Positions 21,715-35,508 are shown, counted from the stretch's first letter. The stretch is 53,434 nt of DNA from Pluralibacter gergoviae ATCC 33028 = NBRC 105706 (GCF_001598855.1 NZ_BCZS01000027.1:1-53434); one strand, 5' to 3'. The notes: a model not told the origin generated them from the sequence alone. Numbers and translations: made by a program.

Positions 21715-21826
21715 ATTTAAACTAATGTCAGATGCGTCTATCAGACGTAAACAGATGTTACTGCACGAAACGGCGGATGTTTATCTCACGCTGGCTCAGG
21801 CAAAGGAAATTAAAATGGAGACAGGA

Positions 21827-22990
21827 ATGAATCTTACCCTAAAGTCCCTGGCAGCGTTTATCGTCGCTCTCTCGCTGCCGCTTGCACACGCGGCAACCGC
21901 CGCCGGCGAAATCCCCCCCGCACAGCAGAGCGCAGCCGCTCACGTCATGCAGAAAGAAGTAGCCTCCGCAGTCTATGAACTGGCCTACAGCCCGACCCAC
22001 AACGCTCTCTTCGTCCTCGCTCCCGTTCGTTTTAACGATCTTAAAAGCGGGAAGAAGCCCCAGGTTATTATTCTCAATGGCGATACGCTTGCGCTTGAGG
22101 GCGCCTATGACCTGCCGGCCCCCGGGTTTGGCGTCGTACTGGATGACAGCAGCAACACCTTATATATCGGCACCGGCGATGCTTCGGTCATTGCCTGGGA
22201 TACGGTAGCGCATAAAGTGAAGGGCGAAGTGAAGCTTGCGGGGCCGGGTAAAGAGATAAATAAAGCAAGCGGTAAACCTTATCCAACGCATTCCCTGCGC
22301 CAACTGTGGCTGGATACCAGCAATCAGCGTCTGTACATTCCCGGTCTGAGCTGGAAAGGGTCGGTACTATATGTCATTGATACCAAAACGTTCAGCCTGG
22401 TTAAGACGGTTGAAGGTATGGGCTCTATGCCAACCGGTATTGCCCAGGAGCCCAACGGCGGAGATATCTTCCTGACCAACTGGCAGCATGAAATGATCGT
22501 GGTGGACAGCCGTACGCTGACCGTCAAAAAGCGTTTTGCGATTACGACCGATCAGCCGCTGTTTCTTGCCTGGAATGCAGAGCGCAAGGAAGTACTGGCC
22601 GTTGATGAGGGAATGGAAAAAATTTACGGCATGCTGAAGCAACAGGCGGAGGAGAGCGGCAAAACCTATCAGCCGACGTCGTCCGGCAGTGCCCTGGTAG
22701 TTCTGGATCCCGAAAGCGGAAAAACGCGCCGCACGATTCCAACCGGTAAGTATCCGATCGCGGTAAAAGTCGATGATAAAGCCGGACGTATTTACGTCAC
22801 CGGACGCGGAGACGGCACGGTCAGCGTCTACAGCACCCGCGATTATCGCCTGCTGAATAAGGTTACGCTGGGGGCGGCGCCAAACAGTATTGCGATAAAT
22901 CCTGAGCAGGGCAGCATTTTCGTCAGCATCAAACGTGGCGAAGAGGATAAAAAAGCGGATAAAGAGAAGGTTGCTAAAATCGGCTTTTAA
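21827..22990 (+). CDS. YncE-like periplasmic YVTN beta-propeller protein
   Basis: This is a 387-residue protein with signal peptide (MNLTLKSLAAFIVALSLPLA, cleavage about 22-25) and repeated beta-propeller blades, for example LYVIDTKTFSLVKTVEGMGS, DIFLTNW...VVDSRTLTV and RIYVTGRGDGTVSVYSTRDYRLL. It resembles E. coli YncE (353 residues), a periplasmic protein of unclear function that binds single-stranded DNA in vitro. The start was chosen because GGAG lies 6 bases before ATG 21827 and a signal peptide follows; a longer frame begins at 21725. The C-terminus is Lys-rich (EEDKKADKEKVAK). It is an insertion between pstS and glmS relative to E. coli. Confidence 0.88.
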   Translation: MNLTLKSLAAFIVALSLPLAHAATAAGEIPPAQQSAAAHVMQKEVASAVYELAYSPTHNALFVLAPVRFNDLKSGKKPQVIILNGDTLALEGAYDLPAPGFGVVLDDSSNTLYIGTGDASVIAWDTVAHKVKGEVKLAGPGKEINKASGKPYPTHSLRQLWLDTSNQRLYIPGLSWKGSVLYVIDTKTFSLVKTVEGMGSMPTGIAQEPNGGDIFLTNWQHEMIVVDSRTLTVKKRFAITTDQPLFLAWNAERKEVLAVDEGMEKIYGMLKQQAEESGKTYQPTSSGSALVVLDPESGKTRRTIPTGKYPIAVKVDDKAGRIYVTGRGDGTVSVYSTRDYRLLNKVTLGAAPNSIAINPEQGSIFVSIKRGEEDKKADKEKVAKIGF

Positions 22991-23016
22991 TAACACGCTC
23001 TTCTTAACGGTGAAAA

Positions 23017-23047
23017 AACCGCTGCGTCATCTGTTGACACAGCGGTT
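23017..23047 (+). terminator. Hairpin after the YncE-like gene
   Basis: A 12-bp stem with one mismatch (23017-23028 with 23036-23047) and a 7-base loop lies 27 bp past the stop. The following sequence is AT-rich without a pure T-run. Confidence 0.55.
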
Positions 23048-23277
23048 AATATTATACGTTTTGACTTAAATTTTGTCGCTGAGTTAATGCGCCCTCATTT
23101 TACGTGCTGCAACAGAAAGCCGCATAGTTATTCGGTAAATGACAAAGCGGGTAAATGCAGGGGCGCTCATAATTTCTGTGGCAAGAAAATGAATATAAAG
23201 ACAAACATAATCAATAAGTTACAATAAAAAAGAAATTAAAATTTTAGTTTATTTGCGCAATTTTTATCTGAGACACC

Positions 23278-23297
23278 AATCACATCTAGATGTGATT
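23278..23297. other. Perfect 20-bp palindrome in the yncE-like/glmS gap
   Basis: AATCACATCTAGATGTGATT is fully self-complementary. It lies in a gap of almost 500 bp (22991-23486) that is AT-rich and otherwise holds the two flanking hairpins and a 14-bp dyad (CATTCT-AA-AGAATG, 23340-23353). It is probably a regulator site or relic; no adjacent promoter was identified. Confidence 0.7.
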
Positions 23298-23425
23298 ATT
23301 CGATTTTCGCTGCGCTTATCATTCTGTCAGATTTATTTCCATTCTAAAGAATGCGTTTTTCCGCCAAAATATTTTCATTCTACTATCGCAGATGCATTGA
23401 ATAAAATACGCATGGTGCATCAATT

Positions 23426-23463
23426 AATAATCCGGTGAAAATTCCATCTTCCACCGGATTATT
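23426..23463 (-). terminator. Hairpin downstream of glmS
   Basis: A perfect 12-bp stem (AATAATCCGGTG, 23426-23437, with 23452-23463) and a 14-base loop lies 24 bp beyond the glmS stop. There is only a weak T-tract on the minus side. Confidence 0.6.
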
Positions 23464-23486
23464 TACCTTTAAGTCCTAAACAATCG

Positions 23487-25316
23487 CTACTCCACCGTCA
23501 CCGATTTCGCCAGGTTGCGCGGCTGATCGACGTCGGTACCTTTAATCAGCGCCACGTGATAGGCCAGCAACTGCAGTGGTACGGTATAGAAAATAGGCGC
23601 AATTACCTCTTCCACGTGCGGCATCTCGATGATGTGCATATTTTCGCTGCTGTTGAATCCGGCATCCTGGTCGGCGAATACGTACAGCACGCCGCCGCGG
23701 GCGCGGACTTCTTCGATATTGGACTTCAGCTTCTCCAAAAGCTCGTTATTCGGCGCCACCACGATCACCGGCATCTCGGCATCAATCAGCGCCAGCGGGC
23801 CGTGCTTCAGCTCGCCAGCCGCGTAGGCTTCGGCGTGAATATAGGAGATCTCTTTCAGCTTCAGCGCGCCTTCGAGGGCGATCGGATACTGATCGCCGCG
23901 GCCGAGGAACAGGGCGTGATGCTTGTCGGAGAAGTCCTCCGCCAGCGCTTCGATACGCTTGTCCTGGGACAGCATCTGCTCAATGCGGCTCGGCAGCGCC
24001 TGCAGGCCGTGCACAATATCATGCTCTACGGCGGCGTCCTGACCCTTCAGGTTCGCAAGCTTGGCCACCAGCATCAGCAGAACGGTAAGCTGGGTGGTGA
24101 AGGCCTTGGTCGACGCTACGCCAATCTCGGTGCCCGCTTTAGTCATCAGCGCCAGATCAGATTCGCGCACCAGCGAGGAGCCAGGGACGTTGCAGATGGC
24201 CAGCGAGCCAAGATAGCCCAGCTCTTTCGACAGGCGCAGCGCGGCAAGCGTATCCGCCGTTTCGCCCGACTGGGAGAGGGTGATCATCAGGCTGTTGCGG
24301 CGCACCGCCGATTTACGGTAGCGGAACTCAGAGGCGATCTCAACGTCACACGGCACGCCGGCCAGGGCCTCAAACCAGTAGCGGGATACCATGCCCGAGT
24401 TGTAGGAGGTGCCGCAGGCGACGATCTGGATGTGCTCAACCTGAGAGAGCATCTCATTGGCGTTAGCGCCCAGCTCGCTCAGATCGACCTGGCCGTGGCT
24501 GATTCGTCCGGTCAGCGTGTTCTTGATGGCGTTTGGCTGCTCGTAGATCTCTTTTTGCATGTAGTGGCGGTAGATGCCTTTATCGCCGGCGTCGTACTGC
24601 AGATTAGATTCGATGTCCGGGCGCTGCACCTGCTCGCCGGCTTTATCGAAAATAGCGATGCTGTGGCGGGTGACCTCGGCAATATCGCCCTCTTCAAGGA
24701 AGATAAAGCGGCGGGTCACCGGCAGCAGCGCCAGCTGATCGGAGGCGATAAAGTTTTCGCCAACCCCGAGGCCAATCACCAGCGGGCTGCCGGAGCGGGC
24801 GGCCAGCAGGGTATCCGGGTGGCGGGTATCCATAATGACCGTACCGTAAGCGCCGCGCAGCTGCGGGATGGCGCGCAGTACAGCTTCGCGCAGCGTACCG
24901 CCCTGCTCAAGCTCCCAGTGGACCAGGTGAGCAATCACTTCGGTATCGGTTTCAGAGACAAAGACATAGCCGCGGGCCTGCAGCATTTCGCGCAGCGGCT
25001 CGTGGTTTTCGATAATCCCGTTATGGACCACCACAATGTGGTCTGAAACATGCGGGTGCGCATTGCCTTCCGACGGTTCGCCGTGGGTCGCCCAGCGGGT
25101 GTGGGCGATACCGGTGCCGCCGTGCAGCGGCTGCTCTGCGGCTGCCTGGGCCAGCTTTTGTACTTTACCGAGGCGGCGCAGGCGGGTCATATGACCCTCT
25201 GCATCGACCACGGCCAGACCGGCAGAGTCATAGCCACGGTATTCCAGACGACGAAGCCCTTCGAGAAGGATTTCAGCTATATCACGCTGCGCGACTGCGC
25301 CAACAATTCCACACAT
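23487..25316 (-). CDS. glmS: Glucosamine-6-phosphate synthase GlmS
   Basis: This 609-residue cytoplasmic enzyme makes glucosamine-6-phosphate from fructose-6-phosphate and glutamine, the first step to UDP-GlcNAc. The N-terminal class II glutaminase domain has Cys2 as nucleophile (MCGIVGAV), with RWATHGEPS and VVHNGIIEN. Two SIS isomerase domains follow ([10 protein letters not shown] about 300; SQSGETADT about 349), and the enzyme ends in LAKSVTVE. It follows glmU on the same transcript; in E. coli its message is controlled by GlmY/GlmZ sRNAs, but I did not locate a pairing site here. Confidence 0.98.
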   Translation of the reverse strand: MCGIVGAVAQRDIAEILLEGLRRLEYRGYDSAGLAVVDAEGHMTRLRRLGKVQKLAQAAAEQPLHGGTGIAHTRWATHGEPSEGNAHPHVSDHIVVVHNGIIENHEPLREMLQARGYVFVSETDTEVIAHLVHWELEQGGTLREAVLRAIPQLRGAYGTVIMDTRHPDTLLAARSGSPLVIGLGVGENFIASDQLALLPVTRRFIFLEEGDIAEVTRHSIAIFDKAGEQVQRPDIESNLQYDAGDKGIYRHYMQKEIYEQPNAIKNTLTGRISHGQVDLSELGANANEMLSQVEHIQIVACGTSYNSGMVSRYWFEALAGVPCDVEIASEFRYRKSAVRRNSLMITLSQSGETADTLAALRLSKELGYLGSLAICNVPGSSLVRESDLALMTKAGTEIGVASTKAFTTQLTVLLMLVAKLANLKGQDAAVEHDIVHGLQALPSRIEQMLSQDKRIEALAEDFSDKHHALFLGRGDQYPIALEGALKLKEISYIHAEAYAAGELKHGPLALIDAEMPVIVVAPNNELLEKLKSNIEEVRARGGVLYVFADQDAGFNSSENMHIIEMPHVEEVIAPIFYTVPLQLLAYHVALIKGTDVDQPRNLAKSVTVE

Positions 25317-25450
25317 AGTTTTAAGTTCCGAATTCAGGCATAAATGCCTACGTTGTCGCCGACCTGTTGCCCGTTTTCCGGGCGCCCCGAGCCTTGTAGA
25401 GAGTGGGGTTATATTTATAGATACTGCTGGTGGGCGGAGGATTATGTTAT

Positions 25451-25478
25451 CCCCTCATCCCGGCCCTCTTCCCGAAGG
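25451..25478. repeat. REP-like element between glmU and glmS
   Basis: CCCCTCATCCCGGCCCTCTTCCC followed by GAAGG closely resembles the left half of the element after kup (45039). It starts 12 bases past the glmU stop, within the 174-bp glmUS intergenic segment. It is an enterobacterial extragenic repeat, half-length here. Confidence 0.55.
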
Positions 25479-25490
25479 AAAAAAGCGAAA

Positions 25491-26861
25491 TTATTTTTTC
25501 TTCACCGGACGCTGCCAGCCCTGCTTGTGCACCTGCGGTACGCGGCTCAGCACCAGCTCATTATCGGCCACGTCGCGGGTCACCGTAGTACCGGCCGCAA
25601 TCGTCACGCCGCGTCCGACGGTCACCGGCGCCACCAGCTGGGTATCGGATCCGACAAAGACGTCATCGCCGATAATCGTCTTGTGCTTGTTCGCGCCGTC
25701 GTAGTTGCAGGTGATCGTCCCGGCGCCGATGTTCACATCATCGCCTATCTCGGCGTCGCCGAGGTAGCTAAGGTGACCGGCTTTTGATGCCTTACCCAGC
25801 CGCGCCTTTTTCATTTCGACGAAGTTGCCGACGTGGGCGCCCTCCAGCAGCTCGCTGCCCGGACGCAGGCGGGCGAACGGCCCGACGGTACAGTCTGCGT
25901 GCAGCCGGGCATCTTCCACCACGGTATAGGGGCTGATAACGCAGTCGTCGCCGATAACGCTGTTTTTTATCACACAGCCGGCGCCAATTTTAACGCGGTG
26001 GCCCAGGGTCACCCGGCCTTCAAGAATAACGTTAGTATCAATCTCAACGTCGCGCCCGTGCTGCAGGCTCCCCCGCAGGTCGAAGCGCGAAGGATCGCGC
26101 AGCATGACGCCCGCCAGCAGCAGCTTTTCAGCCTGCTCTGCCTGGTACACGCGCTCAAGGCGCGAGAGCTGGAGGCGGTTATTGACCCCTTCCACTTCGC
26201 TCAGGCGATCCGGATGAACGGCGACGATATCGCGCCCTTCCTGATAAGCCATCGCAATGATGTCGGTAATGTAGTATTCGCCCTGGGCATTGTTGTTGCT
26301 GAGCTTACCCAGCCAGCGCTTAAGATCGGCGCCGCCGGCAATCAGAATACCGGTGTTGATCTCCTGAATCTGCCGCTCGGCGTCCGTCGCATCTTTGTGC
26401 TCGACGATGCCGGTCACTTTGCCATTTTCGCGGGTGATGCGGCCGTAGCCGGTGGGATCCTCAAGCCTGACCGTCAGCAGGCCGATGCCGCCCTGCGGCT
26501 TGGCCGCGCGCAGGCGCGCGAGCGTTTCGGCGGAAATTAGCGGCACGTCGCCGTACAGCATCATGATGTCTTCATCATCGCGGAAGAACGGCGCGGCCTG
26601 CTGCATCGCATGGCCGGTCCCCAGCTGTTCGGCCTGCAGTACCCAGTTCAGGTTGTCGGCCTTCAGGGTCTGCTTCAGCAGCTCGCCGCCGTGGCCGTAG
26701 ACCAGATGAACCTGCCGCGCGCCGGAGACGTCAGCCACGTCAATCACGTGCTGGACCATCGGCTTGCCCGCAAGGGTATGCAGCACTTTGGGGAGGTCGG
26801 AGTACATGCGCGTGCCTTTGCCTGCGGCAAGGATCACTACGCTCATCATGCTGTTTGACAT
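25491..26861 (-). CDS. glmU: Bifunctional GlcNAc-1-P uridyltransferase / GlcN-1-P acetyltransferase GlmU
   Basis: This 456-residue protein has the same length as E. coli GlmU. The N-terminal pyrophosphorylase domain carries [18 protein letters not shown] (about 11-28). The C-terminal left-handed beta-helix (about 250-450) contains many hexapeptide repeats (VKIGAG, VIGDDC, IGAGT) and the catalytic acetyltransferase region around YDGANKHKT. It makes UDP-GlcNAc for peptidoglycan and LPS. It is the first gene of glmUS, with a NagC-like site about 210 bp upstream. Confidence 0.98.
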   Translation of the reverse strand: MSNSMMSVVILAAGKGTRMYSDLPKVLHTLAGKPMVQHVIDVADVSGARQVHLVYGHGGELLKQTLKADNLNWVLQAEQLGTGHAMQQAAPFFRDDEDIMMLYGDVPLISAETLARLRAAKPQGGIGLLTVRLEDPTGYGRITRENGKVTGIVEHKDATDAERQIQEINTGILIAGGADLKRWLGKLSNNNAQGEYYITDIIAMAYQEGRDIVAVHPDRLSEVEGVNNRLQLSRLERVYQAEQAEKLLLAGVMLRDPSRFDLRGSLQHGRDVEIDTNVILEGRVTLGHRVKIGAGCVIKNSVIGDDCVISPYTVVEDARLHADCTVGPFARLRPGSELLEGAHVGNFVEMKKARLGKASKAGHLSYLGDAEIGDDVNIGAGTITCNYDGANKHKTIIGDDVFVGSDTQLVAPVTVGRGVTIAAGTTVTRDVADNELVLSRVPQVHKQGWQRPVKKK

Positions 26862-27071
26862 ACGCGTCCTGAATCTTTTAAGTGAGAGAAGTAAAGCGAT
26901 TTAGCGTTGAAAATTCTACATATTTTGCACTACAAAACGTACAGCTGAAAAAGCCTGCATTCCAGCACAATTCTACCCTGCGCTCGCTGCAATAGCAGGA
27001 TCAAAGAGAGGAAAGCCGCCGTAATGCTGCCCATTACGTCAGGTATCAAGTTTATCTTTTTGATTTAGTGA

Positions 27072-27092
27072 TTAATTTCAGATGCGAATTAA
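27072..27092 (-). promoter_or_regulatory. NagC-like operator upstream of glmU
   Basis: A 21-bp imperfect palindrome with TTAATTT and GCGAATTAA arms resembles NagC/Mlc sites. In E. coli NagC activates glmUS from upstream sites, so the position fits. About 160 bp of AT-rich sequence separate it from further promoter features. Confidence 0.5.
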
Positions 27093-27118
27093 AGAGGCGA
27101 AAAGGCAAACGGCGGATA

Positions 27119-27143
27119 CAAAAAAAGCCGCCTGTCGGCAGCC
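27119..27143 (-). terminator. Rho-independent terminator of a cryptic unit upstream of glmU
   Basis: On the minus strand GCTGCC-GACA-GGCGGC forms a 6-bp stem (one G-U pair) directly followed by seven T residues. No annotated gene ends here; it follows the 17-codon ORF at 27174-27227. Confidence 0.8.
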
Positions 27144-27173
27144 TCTTTGCATAGTCGTTCATTATACAAGCAA

Positions 27174-27227
27174 TCAGAAGCTCATATTGCTGAACAGCGC
27201 GATGATTTTATGAAGACGTTTTTTCAT
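27174..27227 (-). CDS. Candidate 17-residue small protein, atpC-glmU gap
   Basis: An ATG with an AGGA ribosome site 10 bases upstream opens a 17-codon frame, MKKRLHKIIALFSNMSF, ending in TGA. The peptide has a basic N-terminus and a hydrophobic middle. A terminator lies about 30 bp downstream, and CRP-like sites and promoter-like hexamers (TTGATC 27304-27309, TAGACT 27281-27286, 17-bp spacing) lie upstream. It could be a small protein, a leader-type peptide or part of an sRNA. I do not recognise a family. Confidence 0.5.
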   Translation of the reverse strand: MKKRLHKIIALFSNMSF

Positions 27228-27258
27228 TGTGGTTCATTCCTGCATAGCGAATTAATTT

Positions 27259-27332
27259 TGTGATGTAAGTCACAAAAGTAAGTCTACGCCTGCTTTCTGA
27301 ACCGATCAATCACTATTGTGATCCAGATCATG
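27259..27332. promoter_or_regulatory. Two CRP-like sites between atpC and glmU
   Basis: TGTGATGTAAGTCACA (27259-27274) is a full TGTGA-N6-TCACA core, and TGTGATCCAGATCATG (27317-27332) is a near match. The centres are 58 bp apart. They lie just upstream of the 17-codon ORF and downstream of the atp operon terminator, so they probably serve the cryptic unit. Confidence 0.65.
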
Positions 27333-27349
27333 CTAAAGCCCGACAGACA

Positions 27350-27384
27350 TAAAAAAGCCAGTCCGGAACAGGACTGGCTTTTGT
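27350..27384 (-). terminator. atp operon terminator
   Basis: A perfect 10-bp stem AAGCCAGTCC/GGACTGGCTT (27355-27364, 27371-27380) is followed on the minus strand by a T-run. It lies about 20 bp after the atpC stop. The A/T flanks on both sides would allow termination from either side. Confidence 0.93.
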
Positions 27385-27399
27385 GCTTTCAAGCCGGTG

Positions 27400-27819
27400 T
27401 TACATCGCTTTCTTGGTCAACTCGATAACGCGCAGTTTAGCGATCGCTTTGGCCAGCTCAGCGGACGCCTGAGCGTAATCCACATCGCCGTGAGAGCTCT
27501 TAATGTGCTCTTCCGCTTTACGCTTGGACTCCAGGGCTCGCGCTTCGTCGAGCTCCTGGCCGCGGATCGCGGTGTCAGCCAGCACGGTGACGTTGCCAGG
27601 CTGAACTTCCAATACGCCGCCGGACAGGTAGATAAACTCTTCCTTCCCGTGCTGCTTCACGATGCGAATCATACCAGGCTTAATGGCGGTGAGCAGCGGA
27701 GCGTGGCCCGGGTAAATACCCAGTTCACCTTCGCTACCCGTTACCTGGATCTTCTCAACCAGGCCGGAGAACATCTCCTGCTCTGCGCTGACGACGTCCA
27801 GGTGGTAAGTCATTGCCAT
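27400..27819 (-). CDS. atpC: ATP synthase F1 epsilon subunit
   Basis: This 139-residue protein has the N-terminal beta-sandwich ([24 protein letters not shown]) and a C-terminal two-helix domain (about 88-139). It is part of the central stalk with gamma and inhibits ATP hydrolysis when extended. It is the last gene of the atp operon, 20 bp after atpD, and length matches E. coli. Confidence 0.97.
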   Translation of the reverse strand: MAMTYHLDVVSAEQEMFSGLVEKIQVTGSEGELGIYPGHAPLLTAIKPGMIRIVKQHGKEEFIYLSGGVLEVQPGNVTVLADTAIRGQELDEARALESKRKAEEHIKSSHGDVDYAQASAELAKAIAKLRVIELTKKAM

Positions 27820-27839
27820 ATCACCCTCCGATTAAGGCG

Positions 27840-30117
<2,278 letters not shown>

Positions 30118-30167
30118 GAGCTTCTCCTCAATGCCTTGCAGCCTGCCCTAGGGCAGGCCGCCAGACG

Positions 30168-31709
30168 TTACCAGGACTGGGTTGCTTTGAAGGAATCGAG
30201 GACGCCTTTCAGCTTGCCTTCGATTTCGTCGTTATAGCCACCGGACTGGTTGATCTCTTGCATCAGCGGAGCGTGGTCACGGTCAGCGTAAGCCAGCAGT
30301 GCGGCTTCGAAGCTACCGATTTTCGCCAGTTCAACATCTGCCAGATAACCGCGCTCTGCCGCATAAAGAACCAGAGCCTGCTGCGCAACGGACATCGGCG
30401 CATACTGTTTCTGTTTCAGCAGTTCGGTCACTTTCACACCGTGATCGAGCTGTTTACGGGTTGCATCGTCAAGGTCAGAGGCAAACTGGGAGAACGCCGC
30501 CAGTTCACGATACTGCGCCAGCGCGGTACGAATACCACCGGACAGTTTCTTCATGATCTTGGTCTGGGCTGCACCACCAACACGGGATACGGAGATCCCC
30601 GGGTTAACCGCAGGACGAATACCGGCGTTGAACAGGTTGGTTTCCAGGAAGATCTGACCATCGGTAATCGAGATAACGTTGGTCGGAACGAATGCGGAAA
30701 CGTCACCCGCCTGGGTTTCGATAATCGGCAGCGCGGTCAGTGAACCGGTTTTGCCTTTCACTGCACCTTTGGTGAAGGCTTCAACGTATTCGGCGTTAAC
30801 ACGCGCAGCACGCTCCAGCAGACGGGAGTGGAGATAGAATACGTCACCCGGGAAAGCTTCACGTCCTGGCGGACGACGGAGCAGCAGCGACACCTGACGA
30901 TAAGCGACAGCCTGCTTGGACAGGTCATCGTAAATGATCAGCGCATCTTCACCGCGGTCGCGGAAATATTCGCCCATCGCGCAGCCGGCATACGGCGCCA
31001 GGTACTGCAGCGCAGCGGATTCAGAGGCGGTGGCCACCACAACGATGGTGTTGGACAGCGCGCCGTGCTCTTCCAGTTTACGCACCACGTTAGAGATGGT
31101 GGACGCTTTCTGGCCGATAGCGACGTATACGCACTTAATACCGGAGTCGCGCTGGTTAATGATCGCATCGATTGCCAACGCGGTTTTACCGGTCTGACGG
31201 TCACCGATGATCAGCTCACGCTGACCGCGGCCGATTGGGATCATGGCATCCACTGACTTATAACCGGTCTGCACCGGCTGGTCGACGGACTGACGGTCGA
31301 TAACGCCCGGGGCAATAACTTCGATTGGCGAGAAGCCATCGTGTTCAACCGGACCTTTACCGTCGATTGGCGCACCCAGGGTGTTCACCACGCGGCCCAG
31401 CAGGCCGTTACCTACCGGCACTTCCAGGATACGACCGGTACACTTGACCTTCATGCCTTCGGCGAGGTCAGCGTACGGGCCCATCACCACCGCACCTACG
31501 GAGTCGCGCTCCAGGTTCAGGGCGATAGCGTAACGGTTACCCGGCAGGGAGATCATCTCACCCTGCATACAGTCGGCAAGGCCGTGAATGCGGATAACAC
31601 CGTCGCTTACAGAAACAATAGTACCTTCGTTGTGAGCCTCGCTCACAACATTGAACTGAGCAATGCGCTGCTTGATCAGTTCGCTGATTTCGGTGGAATT
31701 CAGTTGCAT
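30168..31709 (-). CDS. atpA: ATP synthase F1 alpha subunit
   Basis: This 513-residue nucleotide-binding, non-catalytic subunit starts [19 protein letters not shown]. The P-loop GDRQTGKT (about 169-176) and the arginine-finger region [13 protein letters not shown]...[15 protein letters not shown] (about 344-376) are present. It forms the hexamer with beta. It lies 12 bp after atpH. Confidence 0.98.
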   Translation of the reverse strand: MQLNSTEISELIKQRIAQFNVVSEAHNEGTIVSVSDGVIRIHGLADCMQGEMISLPGNRYAIALNLERDSVGAVVMGPYADLAEGMKVKCTGRILEVPVGNGLLGRVVNTLGAPIDGKGPVEHDGFSPIEVIAPGVIDRQSVDQPVQTGYKSVDAMIPIGRGQRELIIGDRQTGKTALAIDAIINQRDSGIKCVYVAIGQKASTISNVVRKLEEHGALSNTIVVVATASESAALQYLAPYAGCAMGEYFRDRGEDALIIYDDLSKQAVAYRQVSLLLRRPPGREAFPGDVFYLHSRLLERAARVNAEYVEAFTKGAVKGKTGSLTALPIIETQAGDVSAFVPTNVISITDGQIFLETNLFNAGIRPAVNPGISVSRVGGAAQTKIMKKLSGGIRTALAQYRELAAFSQFASDLDDATRKQLDHGVKVTELLKQKQYAPMSVAQQALVLYAAERGYLADVELAKIGSFEAALLAYADRDHAPLMQEINQSGGYNDEIEGKLKGVLDSFKATQSW

Positions 31710-31721
31710 GCTCCAGTCCCC

Positions 31722-32255
31722 TTAAGACTGCAAGACGTCTGCAAGGCGCTCAAGACGGCCGCGTACGCTACCGTCAATGACCGTATCACCCGCTCGGATG
31801 ATGACGCCTGCCATTACAGACTTATCGATATTGCAATTCAGCTTCACTTTGCGTGACAGACGTTTTTCCATCGCAGCGGAAATTTTCGCGAGCTGTTCAT
31901 CACTCAGCGGCGCAGCGGAGGTCACATCAACCTCAATCGTTGCTTCGCTCAGTGCGCGCAGGTGCACGAACTGCTCAAGAACATCCGGAAGTGCGACCAG
32001 ACGACCATTTTCAGCCATTACCCGAATCAGGTTCTGACCATTGGCGTCGAGTTGCTCACCGCAGATGGCGATAAACGCATCGGCGAGCGCTTCCGGTGCC
32101 AGCGCACCGGAGAGCATATCTGCCACTTGTTCGTTCTTCGTCACCTCGGCGGCAAACGCCAGCATGTTCTGCCAGCTGTCTACGCTCTGGTGTTCGACCG
32201 CAAAGTCAAAAGCTGCTTTGGCGTAGGGGCGAGCTACCGTTACAAATTCAGACAT
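31722..32255 (-). CDS. atpH: ATP synthase F1 delta subunit
   Basis: This 177-residue protein is part of the peripheral stalk, joining the top of F1 to the b dimer. The N-terminal helical bundle ([22 protein letters not shown]) binds alpha. It has the same length as E. coli and sits 14 bp after atpF. Confidence 0.97.
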   Translation of the reverse strand: MSEFVTVARPYAKAAFDFAVEHQSVDSWQNMLAFAAEVTKNEQVADMLSGALAPEALADAFIAICGEQLDANGQNLIRVMAENGRLVALPDVLEQFVHLRALSEATIEVDVTSAAPLSDEQLAKISAAMEKRLSRKVKLNCNIDKSVMAGVIIRAGDTVIDGSVRGRLERLADVLQS

Positions 32256-32269
32256 CAGCCCCTCCCTCC

Positions 32270-32740
32270 TTACAGTTCAGCGACAAGTTTATCCACGATG
32301 TCGCTGTTAGCAGCTTCATCCACGGAACGTTCGATGATCTTCTCGGCACCAGCAACAGCCAGAATCGCGACCTGCTTGCGAAGTTCTTCGCGAGCACGTT
32401 TACGCTCGGCGTCAATCTCAGCCTGCGCCTGGGCAACGATTTTGTTACGTTCCTGTTCTGCTTCAACCTTCGCTTCGTCCATGATCTGCGAGCGGCGTTT
32501 GTTTGCCTGCTCGATGATCACCTGGGCTTCCGCTTTGGCTTTTTTCAGCTGGTCGGTCGCGTTGGCCTGTGCAAGGTCCAAATCTTTCTTAGCGCGTTCT
32601 GCAGAAGCCAGACCGTCAGCAATTTCTTTCTGACGCTTTTCGATGGCAGCGATTAACGGCGGCCATACGTACTTCATGCAAAACACAACAAAAATGACAA
32701 ACGCGATGGCCTGGCCGAGGATTGTTGCGTTCATATTCAC
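32270..32740 (-). CDS. atpF: ATP synthase Fo b subunit
   Basis: This 156-residue protein has one N-terminal membrane helix ([26 protein letters not shown]) and a long charged coiled coil (about 30-145), including ALA...[21 protein letters not shown]. Two copies form the stator connecting the a subunit to delta. Confidence 0.98.
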   Translation of the reverse strand: MNMNATILGQAIAFVIFVVFCMKYVWPPLIAAIEKRQKEIADGLASAERAKKDLDLAQANATDQLKKAKAEAQVIIEQANKRRSQIMDEAKVEAEQERNKIVAQAQAEIDAERKRAREELRKQVAILAVAGAEKIIERSVDEAANSDIVDKLVAEL

Positions 32741-32770
32741 GGCACAATACCTCTTAAAAATTAACGACTA

Positions 32771-33033
<263 letters not shown>

Positions 33034-33062
33034 TCAGTTAAAACGTAGTAGTGTGGTAAAAA

Positions 33063-34269
<1,207 letters not shown>

Positions 34270-34358
34270 TTTGTATTACTCCTGCTCCCTTCGAGGTACG
34301 CCGCGTGTCGTATAAAACGTTCTTTAAGGCCCGGAGTCAAGCATCAAAAAGCGGACAA

Positions 34359-34386
34359 ATTATACGGGCACGCCCCGCGATTTCAA
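34359..34386 (-). promoter_or_regulatory. atp operon promoter
   Basis: On the minus strand TTGAAA (34381-34386) and a perfect TATAAT (34359-34364) are 16 bp apart. The predicted start near 34351 gives a leader of about 80 bases before atpI. Confidence 0.85.
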
Positions 34387-34884
34387 ACAATAAGTAGCTA
34401 AAAGGTGAATAAATGTTTAAATATTTTTCGTTGGCCCTGTTTTTCTACTTTTTGAGAAACTGTGAACCTTCATGCAAAACTGCAAATAGCGCGAAAACCC
34501 GCCATTTAAAGCGTGAATTCGATCACAAAAAAAACATTTTCGCCGTTTCTCGAATTACGCACATAAGGATCTCTATTAACGTATCATCATGAAATAGTTA
34601 ACATTATTATCAGATAAATTTTAAAAAGTCCCTATACTTGATAAAAACCTTTAATTGACATTCATAGCAAACATTTAACATCTGCCAGCGGTTCAGCCAG
34701 AGAAGTTATAGCCTGCTGATATTTTCATGCCTGACTATTTTCATGGTTAAGCAAAAAAAGCGACGTTAACAGCAGGAAAATCATCAGTAACGATAGGGTT
34801 AAATGTAACCGAAAGTATCCTGCTGCCGGACGTTCATTTTTAACACAATGCTGTACATTTAAACTTCACATTTTTTGATAAAAA
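34387..34884. other. rsmG-atpI gap with nested dyads
   Basis: This is about 500 bp of AT-rich sequence without a credible gene. At 34770-34825 CAGCAGGA pairs with TCCTGCTG and encloses a second hairpin GGTTA-AATG-TAACC (34797-34810). Homologous gaps are noncoding in E. coli. The rsmG transcript would run into this region, but no strong T-tailed terminator is visible. Confidence 0.6.
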
Positions 34885-35508
34885 TTAAATTTTATTTGGC
34901 TTAATCGTGACCAAATGACGCTCACCTTCCAGCTGCGGAACCTGAAGTTTCGTGATGTTTTCTACGGAAAAATTTGCCGGCAATTGCGCAATTTCATCCT
35001 CAGGCAGAACGCCCTTGAGCGCATAGAAGCGTCCCTCTTCTCCCGGAAGATGATGGCACCAGCTCACCATATCGGTCAGAGAGGCAAAAGCGCGGCTGAT
35101 AACGCCGTCAAACGGCGGTTCGGCGGGGAACGCCTCCACCCTGCTCTGCACCGGGGTAACGTTCTCAAGCTTCAGCTCGTGCTGTACCTGGCGCAGGAAG
35201 CGCACGCGCTTGCCGAGGCTATCCAGCAGCGTGAACTGCGCCTGCGGCAGCACAATCGCCAGCGGGATGCCCGGCAGGCCAGGGCCGGTGCCGACGTCGA
35301 TAAAGCGGCTGCCCGCAAGGTAGGGCGCCACCACGATGCTGTCGAGAATGTGGCGCACCAGCATCTCGTTCGGGTCGCGCACCGACGTCAGGTTATAGGC
35401 TTTGTTCCACTTGTGGAGCAGTTCGACATAGGCCACCAGCTGCTGCTGCTGTTCCCCGGACAACGAAATGCCTGCTGCGGCGAGCAGGCGAGCGAGTTTA
35501 TTGAGCAC
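34885..35508 (-). CDS. rsmG: 16S rRNA (guanine527-N7)-methyltransferase RsmG
   Basis: This 207-residue SAM-dependent methyltransferase modifies G527 of 16S rRNA; its loss gives low-level streptomycin resistance. SAM motif I is [10 protein letters not shown] at 71-80. [12 protein letters not shown] (about 96-107) follows, as does the catalytic-region segment VISRAFASL. It lies downstream of mnmG in the same orientation, 76 bp apart. Confidence 0.97.
   Translation of the reverse strand: MLNKLARLLAAAGISLSGEQQQQLVAYVELLHKWNKAYNLTSVRDPNEMLVRHILDSIVVAPYLAGSRFIDVGTGPGLPGIPLAIVLPQAQFTLLDSLGKRVRFLRQVQHELKLENVTPVQSRVEAFPAEPPFDGVISRAFASLTDMVSWCHHLPGEEGRFYALKGVLPEDEIAQLPANFSVENITKLQVPQLEGERHLVTIKPNKI

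Noticed and set aside
23253-23438. 61-codon frame between the YncE-like gene and glmS
   Set aside because: It starts at a non-ATG codon without a ribosome site and crosses the 20-bp palindrome and terminator hairpin.
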